The position numbers were made by a program, and so were the translations under genes. From Chelonobacter sp006228105 (GTDB taxonomy: Bacteria > Pseudomonadota > Gammaproteobacteria > Enterobacterales > Pasteurellaceae), in assembly GCF_006228105.1 (NCBI RefSeq), contig NZ_VDHH01000079.1: a DNA stretch of 26,884 nt. One strand, given 5' to 3'. Shown piece by piece: positions 16,478 to 25,637 of this stretch. Each line of letters opens with the position of its first letter. Position 1 is the first letter of the stretch. The notes below the pieces were generated by a model. That model had not been told where the DNA came from, did no database searches, and saw only the letters and a program-made list of their open reading frames with translations.

Positions 16478-16652
16478 ATTTTATCCGACAGCGACCTACG
16501 GTCGCAATCGGTTAAGCATTGATGAGAGGCTTTGCCTCTCTGAAGCAGCCGCAAAGCGGCTGATCTATGCGTAACCTAGTACGGCTTTGCCGTGCTAGGC
16601 TAAAAGGATTAGTTTTAGCTCAAATAATATACTTAAAACATCAACAGACCCT
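16478..16652. repeat. 175-bp structured intergenic repeat, copy 2
   Basis: Same orientation and sequence as 5306-5480 with a single difference (T at 16634). All five stem-loops are kept, and the terminal half-site AAACATCAACAGACCCT lies at 16636-16652. Here the half-site is followed by unrelated sequence, not by its mirror image, which fixes the right-hand end of the element near 16652. It lies between mnmC and the last capsule export gene, so it borders the capsule locus. Confidence 0.85.
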
Positions 16653-16705
16653 AATCTGAATTCACCTTGCCGGTGGAGTGAGGCATTATCATTGCTGCCA
16701 CAGCA

Positions 16706-17359
16706 TTATTTCTGGCTGTTGTTATAATATTGATACGCCTCGTCAATCGAAGCAAAATTGTGCATATGCCCGGCTTCTAACACCGCCGCATTATCACAAT
16801 ATTCGCGCACGGCTGCCGGGCTGTGCGATACCAAAATGATCGAACGATCTTTACGTTTTTCAAACAACTCATATTTACACTTGGCAGAAAAACGGGAATC
16901 ACCAACTGCAATCACTTCGTCAATCAGATAACAATCAAATTCTACCGACAGCGACAACGCAAACGCTAAACGAGCTTTCATACCCGAAGAGTATTTTTTG
17001 ACCGGTTCATACAGGTAATCGCCTAATTCGGAAAATTCTTCGGTGAAACGTTTGACATAATCAATATCGACATCATAGATGCGGCAAATAAAGCGCAAAT
17101 TATCCATGCCGGTCAAACTGCCCTGAAAAGCACCGCTAAACGCCAACGGCCAAGAGATACTCATGCTACGATCAATCGTGCCGCTGGTCGGCGGCTCTAC
17201 CCCGCTGATCAAACGAATCAGGGTCGATTTTCCCGCCCCGTTGCGCCCCAAGATCCCGATTTTTTCGCCTTTTTGCAGCTCGAAGTTGATGTTGTGTAGC
17301 ACTGGTCGCCAACCACTACGGGTTAAATACCGCTTACTGACATTCTGAACACTAATCAT
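16706..17359 (-). CDS. bexA: Capsule polysaccharide ABC exporter, ATP-binding subunit (BexA/CtrD/KpsT)
   Basis: 217 aa, the same length as H. influenzae BexA and very similar along its whole length. It drives export of the finished capsule chain across the inner membrane together with BexB. Walker A GRNGAGKST (38-46), the ABC signature YSSGMKARLAF (123-133), Walker B CYLIDE (143-148) and the switch His179 (LVSHSP) are all intact. The stretch SWPLAFSGAFQGSLTGMDN is typical of capsule exporters. Its ATG overlaps the bexB stop codon by four bases (ATGA), so translation is probably coupled. It is the last gene of the minus-strand capsule operon. Confidence 0.96.
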   Translation of the reverse strand: MISVQNVSKRYLTRSGWRPVLHNINFELQKGEKIGILGRNGAGKSTLIRLISGVEPPTSGTIDRSMSISWPLAFSGAFQGSLTGMDNLRFICRIYDVDIDYVKRFTEEFSELGDYLYEPVKKYSSGMKARLAFALSLSVEFDCYLIDEVIAVGDSRFSAKCKYELFEKRKDRSIILVSHSPAAVREYCDNAAVLEAGHMHNFASIDEAYQYYNNSQK

Positions 17360-18153
17360 GACGGTTCGATTCCTTCACTAAAGTTTTTCACCATGAGCAA
17401 ACCTATCAAAAGCATCGCCAAATTACAGACTAAAATGTACCAAGGATTTTCATAAGTGACTACACTGGAACCAAAATAACCATGACGAAACATTTCTGTA
17501 CCGTGGATCATCGGAATCCATAACACATATTTATGTGCCTGCACCGGTAGTGTATGTACAAAAAAGAAGGCTCCGGATAGCGGCAACATCACAAAACTCA
17601 AAGTTCCCCAGATTTTACCAAACGGCTCTATATGATACGCAATAGAACAGATGATGAAACCTAGCCCAGCGGCAAACATCGCCATCAACATCCACGCCAA
17701 TAACATATAAAAAATATCTTGTGGCGGTTCAATCCAATTAATCGCAATTAGAATTGCCATAATCGTAATTTGTGCAATCGTTGCTCCGGCTACTTCTAGC
17801 AACATTCGGGAAATCAGAGTATCCAGCACCCTAACATTACGGTGATAAAGTAGGCTAATATTGCCTGAAATCGCACCAATCGAGCGATTTGATGCATTAC
17901 GCCACATCATTGCCATTGGATAACCGGTAATCACAAAAGCAATAATATTCAAGGTTGAAATACGATCTGCTCGTAGAAATTTCCATAACAACACGATCAC
18001 CAGTGTTAACAATAGTGGTTCGACAAACAACCATAAAAAACCAATATTTCTACGCCCATAACGAGTGATGATTTCACGCATCAATAAAGCGCCAATCACC
18101 CTTTTTTGAATGGAACAGGATTGTCGCAACGTAGTTTGATCACCGTATTGCAT
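17356..18153 (-). CDS. bexB: Capsule ABC exporter, membrane subunit (BexB/CtrC/KpsM)
   Basis: 265 aa, the length of H. influenzae BexB. Inner-membrane permease of the ABC-2 type that forms the channel for the capsule polymer with BexA. An amphipathic N-terminus with LMREIITRYGRRNIGFLW precedes about six membrane segments, the clearest at about 42-60, 68-88, 120-140, 148-170, 178-200 and 235-255. The ATG shares one base with the bexC stop (TGATG) and its stop overlaps the bexA start. Confidence 0.95.
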   Translation of the reverse strand: MQYGDQTTLRQSCSIQKRVIGALLMREIITRYGRRNIGFLWLFVEPLLLTLVIVLLWKFLRADRISTLNIIAFVITGYPMAMMWRNASNRSIGAISGNISLLYHRNVRVLDTLISRMLLEVAGATIAQITIMAILIAINWIEPPQDIFYMLLAWMLMAMFAAGLGFIICSIAYHIEPFGKIWGTLSFVMLPLSGAFFFVHTLPVQAHKYVLWIPMIHGTEMFRHGYFGSSVVTYENPWYILVCNLAMLLIGLLMVKNFSEGIEPS

Positions 18154-19310
18154 CAGTTTTTATGCTCTCTCACACTGGCTAACATCAGGCTTAATACCCC
18201 ATACAACATTAAACCAATAATTAAAGTGGCGAAAATATTGTAGATTCGATACGGTTCTAAGGCTAAATCCGGCTTGCTCGGCTGATTTATGACTTCCAAA
18301 TAAAGTTGCTGACGATCCGCTTCGCCTTTGGCATTCTGCAAAGAGGTTATTGCTGTTGTTAGCTGTTGTTGTGCTAGGGTGTTATCCAACACTAAACGTT
18401 GGTATTCTGCCGTTTGATTGGCAATGGAATCACCACCGCCAAAAATGGTTTGAATTTGCTGCTGAATTTCTGTACGAATGCTTTTCTCTCTTGCCTGCAA
18501 AGTTCTAACTTGCGGGTTTTGCGGAGAAATGGCACGCACTTGATCCAACTGTGTTTGAATATTGATCAATTCATCTTGCAATTTTGATATCAAGGCCAAC
18601 TGCACTTCCGATTGCGCCTGTAAATCAAAAATTCCGTTCTTAATACGATATTCACTCAAAGCAGAAGCCGAATCTGTTACACGTTGTTCCGCCTCTTTTA
18701 CTGATTGCTCAGCAAAAATAATAGTATCTCGTCTAGCACGTTCATTCAGACGGTTAATTAAAGTTTCACCTAAACTCAATAACTCAGCATTAATTTTTTG
18801 CCCATCCTCTGCATTAAAAGCCCGAATACTAAGCGTCGCAATACCGGATACAGAATCAAGACTAACTGACTCCCGTTTCTGGAAGTAACGATAAAATGCC
18901 TCTTGTTCATCATTTAAACCAAATGGATTAAAACGACTAAATAGATCACCTTGATCTTCATAGAATTGCCGCATCGGTAGCACTGCTTCTAACTGTTCTA
19001 AGGCGTTACGCGAGCGCATAAACTCCTGCACAGTATAAGTATCGTCTTGCGAACGAGCGAAACCAATGCTTTGCAATAATGCGCCAACGCCGCTCAGAGA
19101 CGCTTGGTTACGTGAAGAGCGAACAACAAAACTAGATTCAGAAATATACACATCTGATGCCCAAAAGGTAAAATAAAATACTGAACAGAATGTCGGAATC
19201 AATACCGTAATCCAAAACAACGGATTAAATTTTTTCCATATCTTTTTCACCTTTTTTTCTGCTTTTACTGCTGGTATCGGTTTTTCTGCGATTAATGTGG
19301 TTTCTGTCAT
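18153..19310 (-). CDS. bexC: Capsule export inner-membrane periplasmic adaptor (BexC/CtrB/KpsE)
   Basis: 385 aa. Polysaccharide co-polymerase-type protein that links the ABC exporter to the outer-membrane channel. A lysine-rich cytoplasmic N-terminus (19-27) precedes a first membrane helix (about 31-50). A long periplasmic part rich in predicted coiled coil follows (roughly 180-350, with many Gln, Glu, Leu and Ala), then a second membrane helix (about 358-378) and a short basic tail. The sequence near WASDVYISESSFVVRS is typical for the family. It lies 14 bp after bexD with GGAG as ribosome binding site, and overlaps bexB. Confidence 0.94.
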   Translation of the reverse strand: MTETTLIAEKPIPAVKAEKKVKKIWKKFNPLFWITVLIPTFCSVFYFTFWASDVYISESSFVVRSSRNQASLSGVGALLQSIGFARSQDDTYTVQEFMRSRNALEQLEAVLPMRQFYEDQGDLFSRFNPFGLNDEQEAFYRYFQKRESVSLDSVSGIATLSIRAFNAEDGQKINAELLSLGETLINRLNERARRDTIIFAEQSVKEAEQRVTDSASALSEYRIKNGIFDLQAQSEVQLALISKLQDELINIQTQLDQVRAISPQNPQVRTLQAREKSIRTEIQQQIQTIFGGGDSIANQTAEYQRLVLDNTLAQQQLTTAITSLQNAKGEADRQQLYLEVINQPSKPDLALEPYRIYNIFATLIIGLMLYGVLSLMLASVREHKN

Positions 19311-19324
19311 TTCTTATTTCTCCA

Positions 19325-20488
19325 TTAATCCGATAAATTATTGACGCTGTTAGCCGTGCTGGTGACCGGCGAGGTAATCGAGAAAATAATTCTCAAGAAT
19401 TTTTGGAATTCCGCCAACGGTGCATTGGACACATACACAATATCTTTATTCTGAATTGGGAAACGCTGCAACCAAAATAGTGATTTTGGCTCTAACAAAT
19501 TAAGGCGATACACCGTCGGCACATCCATACCAACACCATAACCACGCCCCTGCCAAGTGGCTTTGTCTTGTGCACTCAACTTCTCAAACGGCAAATAGCG
19601 GAACACAAACACCCCACGTGGATCAGAACGGGTGTCAATCAACCCGCCCATGCGGCCGATAGCTTCCGCCAGCGTTAAACCTTTAGCCGAAAACCGCACT
19701 TCACGATTGCTGCCCACCGCCCCCAGTGCGGTAAAGCTCAATGGATTATTTAATAACGAAATTACATCACCAGAACGCAACCGGATATTCTCATTTGGAT
19801 TAGACGCCAGTCTTTCCAACGAAATGGTTTTGACCTCACTGCCACGAGTCAACTGCACTGAAATATCATAGGCATTTTCCGTCGCCCCACCAACAGCCGC
19901 CACTGCATCTAGCACCCTTTCGCCATGGGCTGTCAGCGGCATACGAACACTGTTACCTTGGCGCAACACGGTGACATTGGCCGAATTGTTTTTCACCAAA
20001 CGTACCATCGCCTGTGGCTGATTCGCCATCGGGCTTAAGCGACGTACAATCTCTTTTTGAATTTGCTCCGGCGTTTTACCTCGCACCGAAATAGCCCCTA
20101 AGAATGGAATCGTAATTTTGCCACTCTCACTCACCATCTGCTCCGGCAAACTGGTCAGCTGCGCCCCACCTGTGCCACTTTGGTTCAACACCCCACCAAA
20201 CAATACTGCCGGCGCCGCCTCCCAGATCATCACATCCAGCGTATCGCCCACATTCACCGCACCGTTATAACTGTTAGCATTAGCAAAATGGCTGAACGAC
20301 TGCGCCTGCTGCTGATTGAAAAGTGCGGTAGCGACATTATCCTCCACCTCCACCACCTCCACCGTCGGCAGATTTTCCGTGTTTTGATTTTGCAAATCCA
20401 TCACCCGACTTTGGCTAGGCCCCGAAGTCGGCATGCTATTACAGGCTGCCAGCGTTAGGCAGCAGAGGGAAAGGGTTAGTTTTTTCAT
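19325..20488 (-). CDS. bexD: Capsule outer-membrane export lipoprotein (BexD/CtrA/KpsD-like OPX)
   Basis: 387 aa. Outer-membrane polysaccharide export protein that forms the exit for the capsule. The signal peptide ends in a lipobox, LTLAAC, giving lipidated Cys16. The polysaccharide-export domain follows (VGDTLDVMIWEAAP, then SGKITIPFLGAISVRGKTPE), with SLBB-type repeats (ERVLDAVAAVGGATENAY; TLAEAIGRMGGL) and a C-terminal segment that would insert in the outer membrane. First of the export genes bexD-C-B-A. The 49-bp gap before it is AT-rich, without a clear ribosome binding site or a good -35/-10 pair. It still carries uptake signals (19693, 20321), unlike the genes upstream of it. Confidence 0.95.
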   Translation of the reverse strand: MKKLTLSLCCLTLAACNSMPTSGPSQSRVMDLQNQNTENLPTVEVVEVEDNVATALFNQQQAQSFSHFANANSYNGAVNVGDTLDVMIWEAAPAVLFGGVLNQSGTGGAQLTSLPEQMVSESGKITIPFLGAISVRGKTPEQIQKEIVRRLSPMANQPQAMVRLVKNNSANVTVLRQGNSVRMPLTAHGERVLDAVAAVGGATENAYDISVQLTRGSEVKTISLERLASNPNENIRLRSGDVISLLNNPLSFTALGAVGSNREVRFSAKGLTLAEAIGRMGGLIDTRSDPRGVFVFRYLPFEKLSAQDKATWQGRGYGVGMDVPTVYRLNLLEPKSLFWLQRFPIQNKDIVYVSNAPLAEFQKFLRIIFSITSPVTSTANSVNNLSD

Positions 20489-20537
20489 GTTAAGTTATAT
20501 TATAAAAATTTAATAAATATCTGATTCCGATTATAGT

Positions 20538-21182
20538 TTATTCTTTGCTGGGTATAAACTCTTTTAAAGTCAAATCATCATATGCCGTTTTGTGGTACAT
20601 TTTTCTTCCCCAAACTATATTTTCTTTAACTATACTCGCTGGAGTGCCTAACACTACACTATTAGGTTTGAGAATACTTTTTGTTACGATTGAACGAATA
20701 CCAACAACAATATTACTCGCTAAAGTGACACCTTTTAAAATCGTAACATCTCTACCCAACCAGATATGATCGCCAAGTTTAATACTACTGCCATGATTAA
20801 GTCTCTCCCCCGAAGATAAACTATAAATGGGATGCATATCACTAGTTCGAATTTCATATCCGTGTGCGAACATACAATCTCTCCCTATATCTAAACTAGA
20901 TTCCTCAGCAATAGTCAGCTCTCCTCTCCCAATAGTCGTATTTTCGCCAATATTTAAAGCACAATTTGTAAAAAGAGAAGCTATACATCCAGTCAGCTCA
21001 ACATTTTCACCAATAAATAACCGAATATTATTTCCTTTTAACCGTATATTACTGCTTTTAATTATAGTATTATCTTCAATAATAACAGAATTATTAATAC
21101 CTATAACAGTAATTTTACTATTATGAAATTGTATAGAGTCGGGGCAAACAATAGTATTTTTTTCACCTAAATCCTCTATCAT
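20538..21182 (-). CDS. Sialic-acid capsule O-acetyltransferase, OatWY-like
   Basis: 214 aa. Hexapeptide-repeat (left-handed beta-helix) acetyltransferase that would transfer acetyl from acetyl-CoA to capsule sialic acid. From memory of the family it matches N. meningitidis OatWY along its whole length: NIRLKGNNI (45-53), IAEESSLDIGRDCMFAHGYE, SDMHPIYSLSSGER and the C-terminal VKENIVWGRKMYH (185-197). The OatWY catalytic pair, His121 and Trp145, corresponds to His117 (SDMHP) and Trp141 (HIWLGRD). The start codon overlaps the polymerase stop by four bases, and the polymerase-then-acetyltransferase order is that of serogroups W and Y. AT-rich. The acetylated position (O-7 or O-9) cannot be read from sequence. 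Confidence 0.88.
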   Translation of the reverse strand: MIEDLGEKNTIVCPDSIQFHNSKITVIGINNSVIIEDNTIIKSSNIRLKGNNIRLFIGENVELTGCIASLFTNCALNIGENTTIGRGELTIAEESSLDIGRDCMFAHGYEIRTSDMHPIYSLSSGERLNHGSSIKLGDHIWLGRDVTILKGVTLASNIVVGIRSIVTKSILKPNSVVLGTPASIVKENIVWGRKMYHKTAYDDLTLKEFIPSKE

Positions 21183-24100
21183 ATTTGTATCTCACTTGTA
21201 TTATAAAACAAATCTAAATAATTAAAATTGCTAATTTTTTTACTTGAGTTAACTATTGAGAGTTCTAGCTCTGCAACTGAGTGGACCAGATTCATATATC
21301 CTCTTTCCAATTCCTTTTCAAAAACCTCATGCCCACTGATAGCTAAGACAAATACCCTTTTACCTAAAGCTAACGCCTCAATTAGAGAAGTAGAATACAC
21401 ACCAATAATATTTTCACTTTGTCCCATAATTAAAATGGTTTCTTTATCTGTAACAATGTTTAAATTCGGATAATTTATTAGCTCATTGGATCTAGGATAA
21501 GTAGATACATCTTCATCAGGATGAGGGCAAAAGACAACAGACTTCTCACTATTCGCTTTAACATAATCAAGAGCGAAGTTAAATAACTTCCTGCCTATTC
21601 TACTTTGGCTCACAAAAGCTACATCATATAAATTTTTATCAACATCTACATTTAATGCCTTAATTTTCTCTTTGAAGTAATTACTATATGATACAATACT
21701 TTTATTATAAGTAGTTTCCTTAATATTCCAATATTTCGACCACAAATACACGCGATCAGGACTGTAAGCTCGTGCAGAAATAGGAAATGAAAAACTTGGG
21801 TGATATTTAGAAATTAAAGCATATTGAATATCAGATGCGAGCACACCATTTTTCTTAGCTGCAGCAACTATCCCAGCAGACCAATATGCACTAGGAATTA
21901 AGATCTCTTTATATTTATGCGTTTTAAAAAAAACATTAAAATATTCAAATTCGCGCAAAAACTTAACTAATCTTGCATTAATAAATAAATTAAATTCAAT
22001 ATCGATAGAAAAATTTTCAATAAATATTGATTTCAGCCATCTAATAATTTTTTTATCTGATGAACTATAATTAATAATAGTTTTATCTTTGCTACAAAAA
22101 TCTATAAAATCTTTAATAGGAAAATGATTGCTCGAATCATCATATACATTATCACTATAGCCATAGTTTTGCGGATATTCTAATACATTACTATTTACAG
22201 CAAATTGCTTTTGAAGGGCAATTGTACGATAGTCAGTTTCATTTTTACGAGGAAACTCAAATAATAATTTTTCAGAATTTGAAATGGTTTGCAATGACTT
22301 TTGACCAAAATAAATGTTTTTAATCGAGCTAGGTTTCCCAAAATGTTGGCCTAAAACTCCAGTAGCTTCAAGTATGTGTTCAAAAATCACAACTCGAATT
22401 AATTCCCAAAAATAGATATTATTAATCTTTAAATCAAATAAATTATTTTTTTTCTCTATCTCATTTAGCTTCAAGAATACTGATTTATATGTATAATCAC
22501 TAAAATCTATATTCAATTGCTTACCCGAATTCATTTTGATTTTTAAAATATTATATAACCCATCTTTTAATTTAAAAAACAAAACATCTTTACCGTAAAA
22601 TCGGAATGACTGAGAAAGAAAGTCTAATTTTTCTCCATCTTCATTTGTAATACTCTTAATAGCTTCATAAGATGGATAACGAATCCAGAAACCATTTGGC
22701 TTCAGTATGTGGGGCACATTTTTAATTTTACGTTCGCCAAAAATATTTTCTTCAAATCCAAATTCTGTAGCGACTGCTTTTGTATCTGTAAAATGTCCAT
22801 TTTCAATAATACCAATAGAGGTTATCACACGATTAAACTCAACAGAAATTCCGATTTTATCCATCGGTTCACCAAAAGAAACTCTACTTACTGTTGGTAT
22901 TTCTAATATTACTTGGTATTTTGAAGTAAACCCAAATTTAGCAACATTTCCTCTTTTTAATATCGACGAGTTTTTAGTTTTTTCACTAGAATTTAATTGC
23001 CACTCTAGCTCAATTTTAGATTTTTTATAAACATAGAAAAACTTTGCTTTTTGCGGATTCACCTTTGTAGAAAATGTAACTTTATAATATTCTTTTTTTT
23101 CTATATCACTTTCCACTTCACTCCAAATCGGTTTTGTATTAATTACAGTTTTTTCACACTCTATATCATCAATATCAAAAACATTAGACTGTAATAGCTT
23201 TGCTTTATTATCGATATTACTTTCACCCAAGACAATATTTGAATTAACATTAGTAAAAAGTTTATTATAATCAGACAAAATTATATTTTCCGAATACTCC
23301 TCTTCAAAGTGTTTTTTATTATATTCAGTAACTTCATTATATTTATCATCATTATGTAAAAGTTCATCAACAATCTTAGCCATCTTTTTATAGTCACCCA
23401 TATCCACTAAGCAACCATTTTCATTATTATTGCTAAATTCTTTCGCACCATATTTAAAATCATAAGCGACTATAGGAATATCATATAATGCAGCTTCTAA
23501 AAATATATATCCAAATCCTTCATGTTCAGATGTCATTATTGCAACATCTGTATTTTCATAAATATCCTTTTCAGATGATAATCCTTTAAAAATGACTCTA
23601 TCTGCTAAGCCATAATTATTAATATGAAAATTAAGCAAATCTAAATACTCTTTTTTTAGAGCATTCCCATAAATCTGTAATATGACATTCCTATCCTGAA
23701 TCAAACTCAACATTCTAACAGCATCTAACTGATTTTTTCTTTTTTGAATGCTGCCGATAATAGAGATACGCTTAAGTAACTTTTCCTTATTTTTAGAGAG
23801 CGCAATTGGATGTGTAATATTATAAATACAAACTACTTTATCTTGGTTAACACCTAATAGTTCTATCAGATCATCTCTCATATATTTTGAGACTGTTTGA
23901 ATATAATCTACATAATCCACATAATCACGTAAAAGAGCTAAATTATCAACTTCTTCAATATAATTACCGTGTACCTGAATGAGGGTTTTAGCTTTTGTTT
24001 TTTTATTTGCTTTTGCAAATAAAACCATAGCTAGTGGGTGCGAAAAGATGATGAGATCATTTTCAGTTAAATTAGCATTTATATCTTGCAAAGCCTTAGC

Positions 24101-24391
24101 ATGAGCACCATTATAAACAGCTTTCAAAAACTGTTGATTCTCAACATGAAATTCTAAATTATGAAGTTCAGATGAAGAATAAATTTCACTTAAAGCATCA
24201 AGACTATAACGAAGCACACTATCACTTAAAGGAAATGCCGGATCTAAAAAATCAAACCCTCCATTTTTACCTAAAATATTAATAATAGAAACATTAGTGC
24301 CACTATTTGAAAATGCATTAGCTGTATTAATTGTAGATTTAACCAGCCCATTTGCGGCTTTAATTCCTAATGCAAAAATATATACTGACAT
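21179..24391 (-). CDS. Bifunctional capsule polymerase (hexosyltransferase + sialyltransferase), SiaD-W/Y-like
   Basis: 1070 aa. Resembles the serogroup W/Y capsule polymerase of N. meningitidis (about 1037 aa), which alternately adds hexose and sialic acid at the inner membrane. The N-terminal GT4 domain (about 1-380) has NGLVKSTINTANAF (14-27), SIQKRKNQLDA (214-224) and the EX7E motif Glu291-GFGYIFL-Glu299. In the Neisseria enzymes residue 310 of this motif decides the donor: Pro for galactose, Gly for glucose; the equivalent here is Gly294. A middle part (about 400-700) is beta-rich and unassigned. The C-terminal sialyltransferase domain (about 700-1070) has FEFPRKN (711-717), DIQYALISKYHP (854-865), CPHPDED (955-961, the HP motif) and VYSTSLIEAL (998-1007). 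AAGAGG precedes the ATG. Very AT-rich. Confidence 0.88.
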   Translation of the reverse strand: MSVYIFALGIKAANGLVKSTINTANAFSNSGTNVSIINILGKNGGFDFLDPAFPLSDSVLRYSLDALSEIYSSSELHNLEFHVENQQFLKAVYNGAHAKALQDINANLTENDLIIFSHPLAMVLFAKANKKTKAKTLIQVHGNYIEEVDNLALLRDYVDYVDYIQTVSKYMRDDLIELLGVNQDKVVCIYNITHPIALSKNKEKLLKRISIIGSIQKRKNQLDAVRMLSLIQDRNVILQIYGNALKKEYLDLLNFHINNYGLADRVIFKGLSSEKDIYENTDVAIMTSEHEGFGYIFLEAALYDIPIVAYDFKYGAKEFSNNNENGCLVDMGDYKKMAKIVDELLHNDDKYNEVTEYNKKHFEEEYSENIILSDYNKLFTNVNSNIVLGESNIDNKAKLLQSNVFDIDDIECEKTVINTKPIWSEVESDIEKKEYYKVTFSTKVNPQKAKFFYVYKKSKIELEWQLNSSEKTKNSSILKRGNVAKFGFTSKYQVILEIPTVSRVSFGEPMDKIGISVEFNRVITSIGIIENGHFTDTKAVATEFGFEENIFGERKIKNVPHILKPNGFWIRYPSYEAIKSITNEDGEKLDFLSQSFRFYGKDVLFFKLKDGLYNILKIKMNSGKQLNIDFSDYTYKSVFLKLNEIEKKNNLFDLKINNIYFWELIRVVIFEHILEATGVLGQHFGKPSSIKNIYFGQKSLQTISNSEKLLFEFPRKNETDYRTIALQKQFAVNSNVLEYPQNYGYSDNVYDDSSNHFPIKDFIDFCSKDKTIINYSSSDKKIIRWLKSIFIENFSIDIEFNLFINARLVKFLREFEYFNVFFKTHKYKEILIPSAYWSAGIVAAAKKNGVLASDIQYALISKYHPSFSFPISARAYSPDRVYLWSKYWNIKETTYNKSIVSYSNYFKEKIKALNVDVDKNLYDVAFVSQSRIGRKLFNFALDYVKANSEKSVVFCPHPDEDVSTYPRSNELINYPNLNIVTDKETILIMGQSENIIGVYSTSLIEALALGKRVFVLAISGHEVFEKELERGYMNLVHSVAELELSIVNSSKKISNFNYLDLFYNTSEIQI

Positions 24392-24405
24392 ATAGACCTC
24401 TTACG

Positions 24406-25620
24406 TTATCTGAAAAATTTAACTAATTTAGAATCATAAAAAAATAGTAATGGCGATTTAAAAAACTTTTTTAATTTTCTCTTAAATCTAGTAGTTTTAT
24501 CAACACTAGAAAATCTAAAAGCCCCGCCAAATAAGTTTATTCTTTTATTATACCCATCTTTTTGATTAGCGCAATTAGAAATAGCTTCATTTAACTCCCA
24601 ATCTCTATTGTTAACAAAATAAAGATTTTCATCCAGCCATACATTACTTGCTGTAACTCTTTTCCCTAAAATCAAATCATCAAAACTAATCAACAGATCA
24701 CTTTCAAGAAAAAATTGTGTAGCATATTCTTCAATAACTCCTAAATCACAAATCACAGCCACAGGAATTTTATAATATAAAGCCTCAAGTATTACTGTTG
24801 ATGAAAATGATACACACAAATCCATTTTAGAATAAAGATCCTCTATATTCTCAGAAGTAAAATAGATATTAGATGGTATTGCTCTAGAAATTTTTTTAAT
24901 TAAAACATAATATGAATATTTATTATCATGAACTGTTTTTTCGCCTGCATAAATTCTAGATTTTATTATTATATTTTTATCTGCATTTAGGTCAGCAAAT
25001 TCAATCAACTTATTGAGAACATATAACCTTTCTAGTTCTGTTTTAGGTATTCTCACTTGATCAATAAAATATATATTTTTCTCTTTTCCTTGACGATATA
25101 TTTTAGACTGTTTAATTTTATTATTCGTATCCAAATTAATTAATCCATAATTTATACATTTAACATCCTTAGCATAAAGAGAGGAAATTTTATTAATAAT
25201 ATCATAATCAATCTTGGAGTTAGCTAAAATAATATCAGAATCAATACGAGATAGTATAACGTCAGTATTCCCTAAAATAATCCCAGGAAAAATAGATATT
25301 AAAATAGGTCTATTATTTAAATATACTGACTCCTGAAGAATTTCTTTATAAAATTTTTTGATAAAATTTCTAGCAGCAATATTACCAACTGATAATATAA
25401 TAATATCATACTGTAAATAATCTTTATCTAATAATCTATCTATATTAAAAACATTATATTTTATTGCTCCAGCTTCTTGCAATTGACGAATAGATATTTG
25501 ATTATCTTTTACATATAAAATACCAATATCGATTTCAAAATTATATATACGTTCAGCTAATTTTATAGCTGAGCGTAGAAATGAGTCGTATGTTGCAATA
25601 ACTAAAATTTTATTTAACAT
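24406..25620 (-). CDS. Probable capsule glycosyltransferase of unrecognised family
   Basis: 404 aa. I do not recognise it with confidence. The N-terminus ILVIATYDSFLRSAIKLAER (5-24) looks like the first strand and helix of a GT-B fold. SFSSTVILEALYYKIPVAVI (271-290) resembles the nucleotide-sugar site of GT-B enzymes and the S/T motif of bacterial sialyltransferases. The last 30 residues are basic and aromatic (FKRKLKKFFKSPLLFF), suggesting membrane association. There is no signal peptide or membrane helix. It lies 17 bp after the polysialyltransferase-like gene and 14 bp before the polymerase. A role in joining the first repeat to the Kdo-lipid primer is plausible but only inferred. It may belong to DUF6716; I am not sure. 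Confidence 0.6.
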   Translation of the reverse strand: MLNKILVIATYDSFLRSAIKLAERIYNFEIDIGILYVKDNQISIRQLQEAGAIKYNVFNIDRLLDKDYLQYDIIILSVGNIAARNFIKKFYKEILQESVYLNNRPILISIFPGIILGNTDVILSRIDSDIILANSKIDYDIINKISSLYAKDVKCINYGLINLDTNNKIKQSKIYRQGKEKNIYFIDQVRIPKTELERLYVLNKLIEFADLNADKNIIIKSRIYAGEKTVHDNKYSYYVLIKKISRAIPSNIYFTSENIEDLYSKMDLCVSFSSTVILEALYYKIPVAVICDLGVIEEYATQFFLESDLLISFDDLILGKRVTASNVWLDENLYFVNNRDWELNEAISNCANQKDGYNKRINLFGGAFRFSSVDKTTRFKRKLKKFFKSPLLFFYDSKLVKFFR

Positions 25621-25637
25621 ATTAAAAGCCTATTATA

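Noticed and set aside
20489..20537. Promoter directly before bexD
   Set aside because: A TATAAT is present on the minus strand (20499-20504), but it lies only about 10 bp from the ATG and has no -35 at the right distance.
22707..23030. 107-codon plus-strand frame inside the polymerase gene
   Set aside because: Antisense frame in AT-rich DNA; the minus-strand gene is continuous and has matching domains on both sides.
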